NCBI RefSeq assembly: GCF_029784165.1
Contig: NC_073696.1
Span: 112,934,665-112,998,664 of the forward strand
DNA length: 64,000 nucleotides
Direction: 5' to 3'
Source of the DNA: Wyeomyia smithii
Taxonomy: Eukaryota > Arthropoda > Insecta > Diptera > Culicidae
Shown piece after piece: positions 44,370 through 54,745 of the stretch (positions are counted from its first letter, which is position 1; each line of letters opens with the position of its first letter). The position numbers and the translations under genes are program-made. A model generated the notes under the pieces. The model did no database searches, had not been told where the DNA came from, and worked only from the letters and a program-made list of their open reading frames with translations.

Positions 44370-45060
44370 GTTGTTTTTGACGTGGGACTACGTCTTTCTT
44401 CACTATACTAAGGTACATTCTGTGAAAACTGGATTGAACATGTAACGTTTTTGGTTAGGGGAATGGAAGATTTTAGATGCTAATAGCGCTCAGCCAACTG
44501 TTCCGATTTCAATAGTTAATATACCGTTGGAAAGCAAAAATATACAAAATTTGTATAACATGATAATTTTAGTTACCATTTTCTTATTACTCTGTGAAAA
44601 TTGCGGAAAAGTTTGAAGGTCGAATATCCACATACATTTTTCATACGATTGGTATGTTTCCCTAACGCAGACTTCAAAAACATAGACGAAATGATTTCAC
44701 GCATTCAGTCATTGGCTAGCAATGCCAACCAATTGGCATCGCATTCATCACCAAACGTAAGCGACAAAGAAAGAAAGCAGAGATGCTTCCACGTGATTGG
44801 CTCTTCGCCCAATCACCCAAGTTCCCCACACTGAGTGACGCTATAAAAGGACATTCCATGTTGCGAGAATATCATTCCCTGGTAGACCGTCAAGGCGAAC
44901 AGTTCGGCTTCCCTTCGATCTGAGTTGGACCCCACCAGTGGTAATCAAATTCAAATAGCGTTGTTGGAATACAACCCGATATTGAACGTGAACGACACTG
45001 GAGACCATTGGAAGACTTGGAAGCCGTTTGGGTGCTGCCGATAGTGTAGGTATAGTGTGT
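44370..45060 (+). repeat. Interspersed repeat with promoter-like features, possible solo LTR
   Basis: It begins around TTTTGACGTGGGACTACGTC, which recurs at 63828 followed by about 50 collinear bases (ACTATACT, CATTCTGT). Downstream lie CCAATCACCC near 44809 and GCTATAAAAGGACATTCC near 44851, spaced like CCAAT and TATA boxes. If this is an LTR, transcription would start near 44880. The 77-codon frame 44601-44834 has no recognisable domain. LTR identity is inference. Confidence 0.4.
44851..44858 (+). promoter_or_regulatory. Candidate TATA box
   Basis: TATAAAAG in GACGCTATAAAAGGACATT, about 40 bp downstream of CCAATCACCC. Supports a Pol II promoter in the surrounding repeat. No transcript evidence. 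Confidence 0.35.
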
Positions 45061-45210
45061 CGTATATCAAGCGTGTGTGTCTGAGTAGCGTGTGGGTGTG
45101 TATGTGTGGGTGTGTGAATAGCGTGTGTATGTATGTGTGAGTAGTGTGTGTGTATGTGTGAGTAGTGTGTGTGTATGTGTGAGTAGTGTGAGTGTGTGAG
45201 TAAGTAGTAG
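45055..45210. repeat. TG-rich microsatellite/minisatellite
   Basis: Imperfect TGTGTGTATGTGTGAGTAG units of about 29-30 bp, repeated at least three times with purer GTGTG runs. Minus-strand histidine/threonine-rich open frames here are by-products of the repeat. Confidence 0.9.
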
Positions 45211-45471
45211 AGTGGCCATTTTTGTAACATCATGCGATTTCGATGAGCGCCGGGCGGAAAAAGTTTCCTTTTTACTCCAAAAATAAGCCATGAAAATTTG
45301 AAGTAAATCCGAGTTCATTTAATGGACCCACAAAACGCTTATATTTTAAAAAAATAGATGCTCATAAAAGCTGTTGTTTTTTGTGTCTGTTTGAAGTTTT
45401 TTGCCTTAGTTTCTCAAAATAGTTGTATATTTTGCGTCTAAATGCTCTTTACCTATAAAATCATATCATTA

Positions 45472-45591
45472 GGGACATTCACATATCACGTAATGCTAAA
45501 TTACAGCAATTTTAAACACCTCTCGCAATGGAACTCTTCGTTGAATATCCCCTTCTTCGTAGTACGTTACGTAATAAATGAATGACCTCCC
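45472..45591. mobile_element. Small Harbinger-like MITE
   Basis: The left end AGGGACATTCACATATCACG is echoed, inverted, by the right end (GGGAGGTCATTCATTTATTA), with ACGTAAxGC/ACGTTACGTAAT motifs. It is of the same terminal type as the nested repeat at 5459-6052. Target duplication not resolved. Confidence 0.5.
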
Positions 45592-46536
45592 ATATTCGTT
45601 AGAGGTTTTGAAACTGCCATTTAGTGATTATAAGCTTAATCATACTTCATTGCAGCAACTGCGTGAAGTGAACCGCCACAATCGGATTGGTGAAGAAAAA
45701 TTATTAGAATTATTATGAACTTTTTGTATAGATTTAATGTTATTTTTAGTATTATTATTATTATTTTCTATGAAACAGTTCAGCACTAGTGATCTGGATG
45801 CACAAAGATGGTGAATTTTATCAAATACGGTCGGTAGATCTCCTGTTGATCGAATAGCAATGCTAATGAGTTTCGATGAAAGTGCAAAGCTCTTGGGCGC
45901 CCTTAAAATTGATTCAAGCTACGGCAAAAATATCGCCTAAGAAGTTCATAATACGCTAGTGGATTGAAATTTTTCGGAAAAGTTTTGAAAACTAACCAGT
46001 ATTACTTGTCCTCTTCATTTCTATGAACTTTTATGCAAAATATATTACAGGGCAAAAGCATAGGACCTGAAACACTTTTCTTTAACCGTTTTACAAGAGC
46101 ATCAAACGAAATCAACTCATTCACAGCCAATCAACTCACTCACAACTTCAATGATCCAAAAGTTCTGATCATTGACCATAAATTGCATTCAGGACATGTC
46201 CCTGTTGGTAGTCAAACTTCACATTCAGGTGTTTTTCGGATGTACGAGTGCTGTCTAATGTATTAATCAAGTTATAAATTTTCTACGTGATTCTTTCGCT
46301 TATGCCGAAATTGATAGTTGTTTCAGACGCTGTAACTGAAAAGATGAGGAATCGCTTGTAGTATTTAAGCCCAGAATAAATTGGATTGGCTTGATATCCC
46401 GTTTGAAATTAAACAAAAAATGATCAGGCGATTAAAAGCTAATGATCCCTAAGGTGAAACGGTATTGAAACCACAAACAGCCAATTTCGAATCACCACTT
46501 CGATATTTTAAAGGCACGGAAATAAATAATGCAATC
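45592..46536. other. Unassigned AT-rich sequence
   Basis: Nothing recognised; a 77-codon plus-strand frame at 46033-46266 has no domain. Confidence 0.4.
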
Positions 46537-46598
46537 CCTGTGAAAACGCTATTTTATGTTTGCTTCACTCAGCAAACATGAAGTAGCGTTTTCACAGG
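46537..46598. ncRNA. Near-perfect 62-nt hairpin, possible small-RNA precursor
   Basis: Arms 46537-46564 and 46571-46598 pair over 28 bp with a 6-base loop (TCACTC). On the plus-strand RNA the only two non-Watson-Crick positions are G-U pairs. Length and loop are compatible with a microRNA or hairpin-siRNA precursor, but the pairing is more complete than in most microRNAs and a small palindromic transposon is equally possible. Confidence 0.35.
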
Positions 46599-47510
46599 TG
46601 ACGTTAAATTTATGAAAAATTCTAACCGTGTTTCAACACATAATTAAGACGAATTTCAGTTTATATTGCATGTTGTTGATTTATCCCGAAAAAATACACA
46701 CCTCATTCAAAATACGAACTTTTTTACAAACAGCAAAAGTTATAGATTTTTTTAAACTTAAATTACGGTGATAATATTACTGTTTTATGAAAATACAAGT
46801 GTATTTGAATACATTTACCGAAAGATATATGTTAAAAAAAAAAAACTCCGTAAAATTTTCATGTAAATCGATTTCTCAAATAAAAGCAGCAAAAAGCAGC
46901 ACCGTCACTTGCATTGTTTACATAGGGTATGTTTTTTGTCCCCACAGCATAAGGTATGTTGTCTAGCTATGGTATTCTTTGAAATAATGAATAAAAACTT
47001 GAGAAGCTTACTGTTCTCAATTGTTAGATAGAAATTTTCAATTATTGATATTACTTATGGAATGTAACAAAATTTTGTACACCAATTCTATATGAACTGA
47101 TGACTTTTAAAGAGAAGAAGGAGGGTTGTGGGTACGTTTCCAGAGGTTTTGAGATTTCCAATGGAATATACAGTTGTCAATGACACATAATAATTAAAAC
47201 GAAAAGTCTTCTCAAACTTCATGTCCTAACGTTTTCCCTTTTTAGGCTACCTGGAGACGCCACTATGTGTATAGAGACTGTCTATAAGTCACGTTCTCAT
47301 AACTAATTACTCTATCCATCAAGTTGATCCAGCCATACATTTTTATATAATTCATATGATACATAGTTTCTGATCAACCCCCTAAAGCCCCTTAATAGTC
47401 CACGTTGTTGATGGTCGTCCCTATACTTACTGTTTTATCATGTTAGTCATGTGGATTATTCGTAGACACACTACTGTTCATTTAACAGGTATTAAATTCA
47501 ACTTTTTGTT
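46599..47510. other. Unassigned AT-rich sequence
   Basis: Nothing recognised. Confidence 0.4.
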
Positions 47511-47737
47511 TTTGGCACAATCTCACCCCATAGAAGGGGTGAGATTGAGCCAAAGTTCATGTATTTTTAGCAAAATTATAGTTTATTGTAACTCAACCAT
47601 ATTTGTTGTAGTTGTTAACAAAACATTCTAGAATGCATTGGTGTATTTAGGATCGAATTCTTTGCTTAAAAGTGTGCGTTAGAAGCTTGAGATCAAAAAA
47701 GCATCATTTTTTGGCACAATCTCACCCCGGATGACGG
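47511..47737. mobile_element. End of a TA-flanked element T3 (CCGTCATCCGGGGTGAGATTG ends)
   Basis: The right terminus, inverted, reads CCGTCATCCGGGGTGAGATT and continues GTGCCAAAAA, flanked by TA (47738-47739). At 47511-47555 TTTGGCACAATCTCACCCC faces GGGGTGAGATTGAGCCAAAG across six bases, a head-to-head pair of the same subterminal motif. The full left terminus was not found, so the copy is truncated or rearranged. The terminal skeleton matches T1 and T2. Confidence 0.65.
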
Positions 47738-48388
47738 TAATCTATCCTCAAACTGTTTGAAATTATCGTAAACCAAGAAATATTTCGTCATGTGAGGAAC
47801 TGTAAAACGTGCGACCAATATGCTTTTTATTAAAAAGTCTATATTCTCATTCATGATTCTCATTAAATAATCTTAAAGTGAAACGGAACGGAATCCAAGC
47901 ACTATTTTTATCATTGTTAACAGTACATGGTTACCAAATTTTTAATATTTTTGATGCCATAGAATTCAACAGAAACATAAAGTTTTGTGAAAAGTTTTGT
48001 CAAATTCAAAAATAGTCTTGTTTATGTTTAGTAAGTCTCTAAGAGCCATGGGCTCAAGGGCAAAAAAAAATCACTTCAAATAAATAAATAAATAAATATC
48101 TGCTGCTTAGAGTGCTGAAAACACGGGCGCAAAATTTGATACACGCAGTTGATTTGAAATTAGAATAAAAAAACAAAAACCGGAATTTTTCGTGGCACTA
48201 CACTTTAAAAGAAAGTTTTACCCCATTTCGGCCAATTTTTCGCAAGAAATTAATTACGATCGCGCTGTTCATTAGAGTAAAGAGAAAAGTATACTTAGTT
48301 TGAGTGGTTACGCGACTCTTACGTGCCGGTATTTGTGAAAAATGTTGCTACCAGCGCGAAAATATTACCAACACCGAGGAAGAAAAAA
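47738..48388. other. Unassigned; short AAAT microsatellite at about 48079-48100
   Basis: Nothing else recognised. Confidence 0.4.
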
Positions 48389-48390
48389 TA

Positions 48391-49349
48391 ACGTATGAGG
48401 AAAAAAATCCGAACAAACTTTCAATTCCAAATTAAAATCTTGCGCAACTTATTTTTCTATACATGTTTATTTACTCAAGTAATGTAACTCATTTACAAAC
48501 CTCATAGGAAAAACTTAGCTCCACATCGCGCTGATTTCCTGATACTCTGGGGTACTGGCTTTATAACTTCCTGAATTCCGGATGTTTCAATTGTTTTGAG
48601 CTCCTTCTTGATTTTTCTCTCAAACAATCGACGTTTTTTGCTCTGTAACCTTTATGGTAGACCATTCGCTTAAAATTTGCTCGGAAAATTTCAATAGACT
48701 GCAGCAGTGGCACATTTTGAGGATTGTTTTCTTTCGTAATAAACCCGACATTGCCTTGCCGCAAATCCGCTAAATTTGCATTAGCATAGTTTGACAATGC
48801 AAGGTCTGGCCAAAACACTACTTTGATATTTTTATGTTACTTATATTTATAGTTTTAAACCCATTTTATGCAGATACTAGTTCATCGTTTTTTAATCAAT
48901 CGGATATTTATTGCCCAGCTTACGATATGATTACGCCGACCAACCAGGCGTTTCCACCCTTAATTTCGCACGAGCTTTGCTCTCTTGCAAAGTGCATTTT
49001 CGTCCGGAACCAGATTTTTTTTAAGGTATTTCCATTCTCGAAGAGTTTGTCAATAATGTATATAAATGTTTTTTTTTTCCTATATCCAAGATCTTGAGAA
49101 TAGTGGAACACTTCACTTATAGTTTTTTTTTTTTTCATTTCACTCACAAAAATTGCAAATCAATATACGACGATCTTCTCTCGACCACGCCTTTTTCCCA
49201 ACTAAGCGTTACTTGACAGAATCGACTAGTCGTGTTACCAGTTATATAAAAGTGGATCTTCATTTTGTGGAAAAGGATTTTTCGATTTGTGCAGAACTTC
49301 GAAATCGTCGACTAATTTAAAAGTTGTTCGGATTTTTTTCCTCACACGT
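48391..49349 (-). mobile_element. DD37E-type Tc1/mariner transposon remnant
   Basis: The left end is ACGTATGAGGAAAAAAATCC (continuing GAACAA). The right end, inverted, is ACGTGTGAGGAAAAAAATCC. TA flanks at 48389-48390 and 49350-49351. A minus-strand transposase C-terminus lies inside. At 959 bp it is shorter than the roughly 1.2-1.3 kb of intact relatives, consistent with internal loss. Confidence 0.85.
48561..48818 (-). pseudogene. Transposase C-terminal fragment, DD37E type
   Basis: Encodes VFWPDLALSNYANANL, then GNVGFITKENNPQNVPLLQ, SIEIFRANFKRMVYHKGY and a basic tail. WPD supplies the second catalytic Asp and SIE the Glu. Counting between them gives 37 residues, the spacing of the DD37E family of Tc1/mariner transposases known from mosquitoes. 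The first catalytic Asp region is not readable: upstream minus-strand frames (48840-49147, including KTISEVFHYSQDLGYRKK) are interrupted by stops and frameshifts. The protein would have cut and pasted DNA at TA sites; this copy is dead. Confidence 0.8.
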
Positions 49350-49351
49350 TA

Positions 49352-49705
49352 GCTATGCGAAAAATAGCACGGTTGAAACGTTTAAAAGGTTTCACGGTGA
49401 AACCAAATGTGCAAACTGATTAAGTTAGGTGCTCTGATGCTGGTTTAGCAGTTTCACAATAAATAATTGCTGGTTAGTTGAAAGATTAATAATAATCTAT
49501 GAGGCATTCCCGAAATGCGGTAGTATGAGCCACCGGTCCTCTCATGCTTGGATTCCGTCCCGGTTCACGTTAACGTGAAAAATGCAATGTCATATCATAC
49601 ACAACGAAAAAAAGCCTGAATATTCCAATTGCACTATTTGTCAGCTATATTGAATTCTTATAAAACAGAATATGCTATAAGCAGACAAGGTAACAGTATG
49701 ATAAG
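49352..49705. other. Unassigned spacer
   Basis: Nothing recognised. Confidence 0.4.
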
Positions 49706-49707
49706 TA

Positions 49708-51158
49708 GGGTGTCCCAAAAAAAATCGATGTTTAAAAAGTCAAGGTGCTCAGCCCTAAATTGAAAGATAATGTTATTTATAGCATTTTTGTAGAACATTT
49801 CGACTTTCTAAAAAAATGTTTTCAGGTTGCCCAAACGTGATTTATGACAATGACTTTTTTAAGCTACAAACCCACTCTTTTGCACCTTTTTCAATTCTCT
49901 TCGATTCCTAAATTTTTCCATATATTTTTATATTTTTGTGGGGTTGTTTATGAATATTTTGCATGGTTCAGTTCAGCATTGCATTCAGTTTTTTGACTCC
50001 CAGAGCCCATTGAACATAACAAAAAAAACTAAAATACAAATAAAAAAAATTTTTGACCAAGAACTGAAATTTTCATAGCAAAGCAAAATTTACGACGAAA
50101 ATTTACATGCAAAAAGATACTTGATATCTTATCGGGGAGTTGAGATATTGGCATTTTTCTATGTGATGGAAAACTATGCATTTTAAAAAATATGTTGAAT
50201 AGATGTTTTATTTTGAGAGATAAAAAATAACAATGTTTAGAAAACAAACACATTTTTGGATGGCTGATAACTTAGTAGAAGTTTTAAAAATTCGGAAAAA
50301 TCTGCCAAAAAAGTTAGAACGGAAATTGTGACTTTTAGTGCCCTTTAATAGAAAACTCAATGTTGCTCGTGATATATAAGAGATAGAAACATAATGTCTT
50401 CGGTGAAGTTTCTTGTTTTAATATAACCTGAAAACTTTGTCGAAGACACCTTGCGTCTATCTTATTCTGATTAAAAAGTAAATTTTTTATCTCTCTCATT
50501 GGTGGATTGATCACCTATCTTTCTACATTAAAAGATGCATTTTTGAATATCCTGAAACTTTTTCGAACATATCTTATGGCTATAATCAATATTTGAATCA
50601 CTATTTAGGAAATTATATGCACAAACGGCAAAATAAAACACTGTGCAATGGAGAAATTGAGCTTTAGGGGCATTTTTCACAAAATGCATAGTTTTCTATC
50701 ACATGTAAAAACGCCAATATCTCAGCCCCCGATAAGATATCAAGGATCTTTTTTCATGTAAATTTTCGTCTTGGATCCCGCTTAGCTTGTTTTATATGTG
50801 TTTTGAAGGGTTTTATCTGAAAATTATGGCAAAAATCACTTTTTTGTGATGTTCAATAAGCTCTGTTAGTCAAATAATCGAATGCGATTCTGAACCAAAC
50901 CATGCAAAATATTCAAAAACAACCCCACAAAAATAAAAAAATATATGGAAAAATTTAGAAATCGAACAGATTTGAAAAAGTGCAGAAGAGTGGTTTTGTA
51001 GCTTGAAAAATTCTTTTTTTGATAAATCACTTTTGGGCAACCTGAAAACGATTTTTCGGAAAGTCGAAATGTTCCACAAAAATGCTATAAATAACACTAT
51101 CTTTCAATTCAGGGCTGAGCACCTTGAATTTTTCAACATCGATTTTTTTGGGACAGCC
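49708..51158. mobile_element. 1.45-kb long-inverted-repeat element with TA duplication
   Basis: The left end GGGTGTCCCAAAAAAAATCG and right end (inverted GGCTGTCCCAAAAAAATCGA) are flanked by TA at 49706-49707 and 51159-51160. Pairing continues deep inside. Examples are AAAATATTCA-type sequence near 49960 against 50905, and CAATATCTCA/TGAGATATTG with GATAAGATATCA near 50130 against 50740. The arms are therefore about 480 bp around a loop of about 490 bp. No transposase frame. The GTGTCCCAAAAAAA end resembles mariner-type termini. Confidence 0.85.
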
Positions 51159-51160
51159 TA

Positions 51161-51879
51161 ATGATGAGTCTTTTTAATAAACACTGCGAAGTTAAAAACA
51201 AAATGAGGCACTATATGTTAATACCTTTATTTGTAATGTTAGCGAAAGGTTTTAAATGTAGTCATTGCAATGATCGACGCAAATAAATAAATCTTTTCAA
51301 TGGGAAACTTTACCGATTTACATAATTCATAATTTTTTATGATCCAAGAAACATTCATCATTAAACTATCAACTGCAACAACAATTGATTCTATTTGGCG
51401 TAGAATTACGCATTCCGGTCACATTCTAAAAATTGCTGTAAAATGAAAATCTATCCATGGAGAGCGTAACAAAAATCGTCCAACTTTAAATGCTCACAGG
51501 CTTGTTATTCTCCTAAATATGTGGAACGAGCGGATTGAATTTTCACCGCTCACTTATTGCCCTGCATGAGCATTGCTCGTAGCAATATTTGCACCCCGCT
51601 TTTTTATTCTGCTTTGTGCTGTGTTTCTGCCGCACTCAGAAACAATAACACACTCGCTGTTTACACTACAGTTGAGTAAAACAAGTGTGGTGAAGCACTC
51701 TAAAACTGTTGAGATAAATTCGAAAGCATTCGAAGAGCAAACATGCGTGACGAGCGGCTGGATTTATTTTTTTTTTTGTTTCGAGATGCAAAGCAAATAA
51801 CACAATCTACTTTCCTACCTATATACTATCCTCATTTTATATACACACAGTAGAAGCACTGCAGTGCACCCTACTTAAC
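51161..51879. other. Unassigned AT-rich sequence
   Basis: Nothing recognised. Confidence 0.4.
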
Positions 51880-52465
51880 TTTTACTTTGTTGGCTAACGG
51901 ACCGTTCACCGGTCTAGGGCCGAACGAATAAGACATGTCCAGCTTCTTCTGTCTTGGACAGTTGTTCTCCAGTCTCCTCGTACACCAGCAGATCGTGCAT
52001 CTTCTTCCACCGCGCACATCCACCGCGTGCGAGGCCTACCACGGAGTCAACGGCCTCTTCCTCGTTCTCTACTAAAGATAGTTTTGGCGGCTCTTTCGTC
52101 GGGCATTCAGGCTACTTGTCCAGCCCACTGAAGCCTGCCCCGCTGTATTACCTTCACTATATCAGCATGTTTGTATACCTGGTACAACTCGAGGATTACT
52201 CCATCTTCCAGTTTACCACCGAGTATCGATCTCAGAACTTTACGTTAAAAAACTCCGAGCACTCGTCGTTCAGCTTCCTTCAGCGTCCATGCTTCATGTC
52301 CGTAAAGAACCATTGGGAGTATCAGCGTCCTATACAGCGCTAGTTTTGTGCGAGTTTGCAGACTACGGGACTTTAGCTAGTTACGTAGTCCGTAGAAGGC
52401 CCTGTTCGCAACTGCAACTCGACGTTTCACTTCACGGCTCATATCGTTGTCACATGTCAAATCGT
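51880..52465 (-). pseudogene. RTE-like retrotransposon 3' part R3 (RT C-terminus)
   Basis: It parallels R1 7330-7900 in orientation and order. Shared landmarks on the plus strand are CAGCCCACTGAAGCCTGCC, TTCAGCGTCCATG-TTCATG, TTGCAGACTACGGGACTTTAGCTAG-type sequence, CCGTAGAAGGCCCTGTT, and CACGGCT-ATCGTTGTCACATGTC. On the minus strand this encodes the region around KLALYKTLI, LYGHExWTLKEA, KVLRSI and GRLQWAG. It is clearly more diverged from R1 than R2 is, so it belongs to a sister family. 5'-truncated at about 52465; frames are broken. Confidence 0.8.
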
Positions 52466-52980
52466 TCGAAATTCGAAGTCCGGGAACAAAAGTTACCAAT
52501 TTTCTCGAGAGCGTTATTTTAGTGCAAAAATTATCATAAAGACGTTAATTCATGTTGGAAAGTGTTTGACTAAATCAGAACAATACAAACTAAATTTTGC
52601 AATTTGTTTTTTTATTTTTTTATTATATTTTTTTCTGGTTGAAAAATTTGGAGTGTAGTAACAAAATAGGCTGATTCTACAATTCTCAGACTGATTGAGC
52701 ATGTATGCCGATGGCATTCAATTAAGCACAAACTCAGAACAAGTTGTGCAAGTTTATAAGTTGTTCATTAGTTTCGAAGTGATGCAGTACCAAAATTGAA
52801 ATAGCAAAAAAAATGTAACAATCAATGTCTTTCTAATTTTATAAGAACCATATAATTAATCAAAGCATATATTACAAGTTAAAAAGGCGAGCAAGGCCAT
52901 ATGGGTTGACTTTCAATAAATGCAGCGAAGAAAATCAATAAGAATGAACAATTTGCTGCGTTCTATGACCTAAATTGAAT
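52466..52980. other. Unassigned AT-rich sequence
   Basis: Nothing recognised. Confidence 0.4.
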
Positions 52981-52984
52981 AATC

Positions 52985-53166
52985 TTTTTTTTCACCGAAA
53001 ATGTCCGGGGTCCGGAAAGCATTAACCGGTCCGTTCCGAAGTCCGGATGGCTCCGTTCCGGTCCGGGCCGGAAAATAATCGGACTTTGAAGGTTCTAATC
53101 CGATTGGACTTCAGCCCGGACCGGACTTTTACCGGACTCTGCCCGGTCCGATGTCGAACACTATAA
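52985..53166. mobile_element. CCGGTCCGGAC-saturated element, incomplete
   Basis: About 170 bp dense in GTCCGG/CCGGAC on both strands. The right end, inverted, reads AGTGTTCGACATCGGACCGG, reminiscent of hAT termini. A matching left terminus was not found, so it is probably half an element. Confidence 0.5.
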
Positions 53167-54330
53167 TTTTCTAAATCATGTCACTACATTGTTACTGTTT
53201 TTTTAATGAGCATGAGCATGAGCATGATTGACCGCCCGCGGTTGCTACTCCGTTATTGCCAGATCAGCTGTAATTACACAGAGAACCAACAGATGATGCT
53301 CGGGACCAACATGCATCCTCAATGTGTAAAAACTGGAGATCATAATCTTTTTGTAAGGCAATACCAGCGCCGGCCGCATCCGAATGCAGGTCAAAAAAGG
53401 AGTTTGTATGGGAATATGTTGACGTGATACTCGTTTTATTGGAAGCCGAGAACACCTCTGCGCTTCCACAAGAATCACTGGGATGTTGGAGAAAGGGCAG
53501 GGTATACAACAGGGTTCGTTTTGGTGAACGATTCACTGATTTCGAGTGTCGGGTTCTTTAGACCAAATGTCGCGCTGAGTCGAGTTCATTACATCTGCCA
53601 CGAAATTCATAATGTGTTCCGAACTTTTTCAGCTTGATGAAATAACACCGCAATAATGAGCATACGCAAAGATACTGGACTTAATCGAACATCTCCTTGT
53701 AAGGTGATCCTCTTTATACCGAAAACTATTGCTCGTTGTTGATTTATCTGTAGAGTGTAAAGTGTAGATAATACGACCTCATTGAATGTATCGACGCGGA
53801 GTCTTTTGGGGTTTGGTCACCCGGACATTTAGTTTTCTACCTTACAGATCGAGTAGCGACGTCTCTCGTATAGACTTCGTGGGTTCTAAAAGAAAAAACG
53901 CTACGATACCGCGAAAATCACACCTGAAAAACCTGATGTCACGAATATTTCGTGAAAAACAAAGGTGGCCAGAGTTAATTAAATGAAGAAAGTATAAATG
54001 AGCGGGACAAAGTTTGCCGGATAGCTAGCCTCTAGCTAGCTATATACGATTTTAACACGACGTACCGATATGGAAGCTATCAATCTCGTGAATTCTATGC
54101 GCGCCGTACACACGGGTTACAACGAAACTTTATTTTCGCGTAGATTGATGAATGGATAATCCGACAGTTTTTCGTGTAGACAATAGGTTAGTCTGTCAAT
54201 AGTTTGTTTCACTGTTAATCATAATCAATATTATCATTCACACAACGGCAACCGGCGTAAGGACAAATAAGAAGTAAAGACGCGATTATCGTTTTCGTAG
54301 ACGCACGAGAGATTCCTATTAAATTTAAAA
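53167..54330. other. Unassigned; includes (GAGCAT)n and a GC-richer patch
   Basis: ATGAGCATGAGCATGAGCATG at about 53205-53227 is a short hexamer repeat. The patch 53228-53540 is open on both strands without a recognisable product and looks like an interspersed repeat. Confidence 0.35.
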
Positions 54331-54331
54331 C

Positions 54332-54535
54332 TTGGCAACACTCATGCATCCAAAGCTCGAAAAATATAAAAAAGCATGTGAGCATAAGTTACAATACTAC
54401 ATTCCTAATAAATTTGCAAAATGCCAATGTTGTCATTATTGGTTTTATGGTTTCGAACCCGTGTCATCTTTCGAAACTAAAAAAAAATATTCAAAAGCTA
54501 AAGAAATCCAAAATAGAAAAAAGAGAACGGAGTAG
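54332..54535 (+). CDS. Small lysine-rich ORF, doubtful
   Basis: 67 codons from ATG: MATLMHPKLEKYKKACEHKL, a CQCCHYW cysteine cluster, and a basic tail KKYSKAKEIQNRKKRTE. I do not recognise it. AT-rich codons and the short length make chance likely. The phrase AAAAGCTAAAGAAATC recurs about 120 bp downstream. Confidence 0.15.
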   Translation: MATLMHPKLEKYKKACEHKLQYYIPNKFAKCQCCHYWFYGFEPVSSFETKKKYSKAKEIQNRKKRTE

Positions 54536-54745
54536 CAAATCAAATCAATAGAGAAAATGCAATACAGTCATTAACAATTCTATAGTGAATATTTTCAACT
54601 TGTGTGCATACCGTATCTTTCAAAAGCTAAAGAAATCATAAAAAGGGTATAAAAAAGCCATCAAACCAGTCTTCAAAGAAAGTTCCGAATCTTACCCAAA
54701 CCCAACAACAATTATGAAATAATGGATATTCGAGAAAATATTCGA

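Noticed and set aside
44841..45318. Minus-strand His/Thr-rich frames
   Set aside because: They mostly translate the TG-rich microsatellite.
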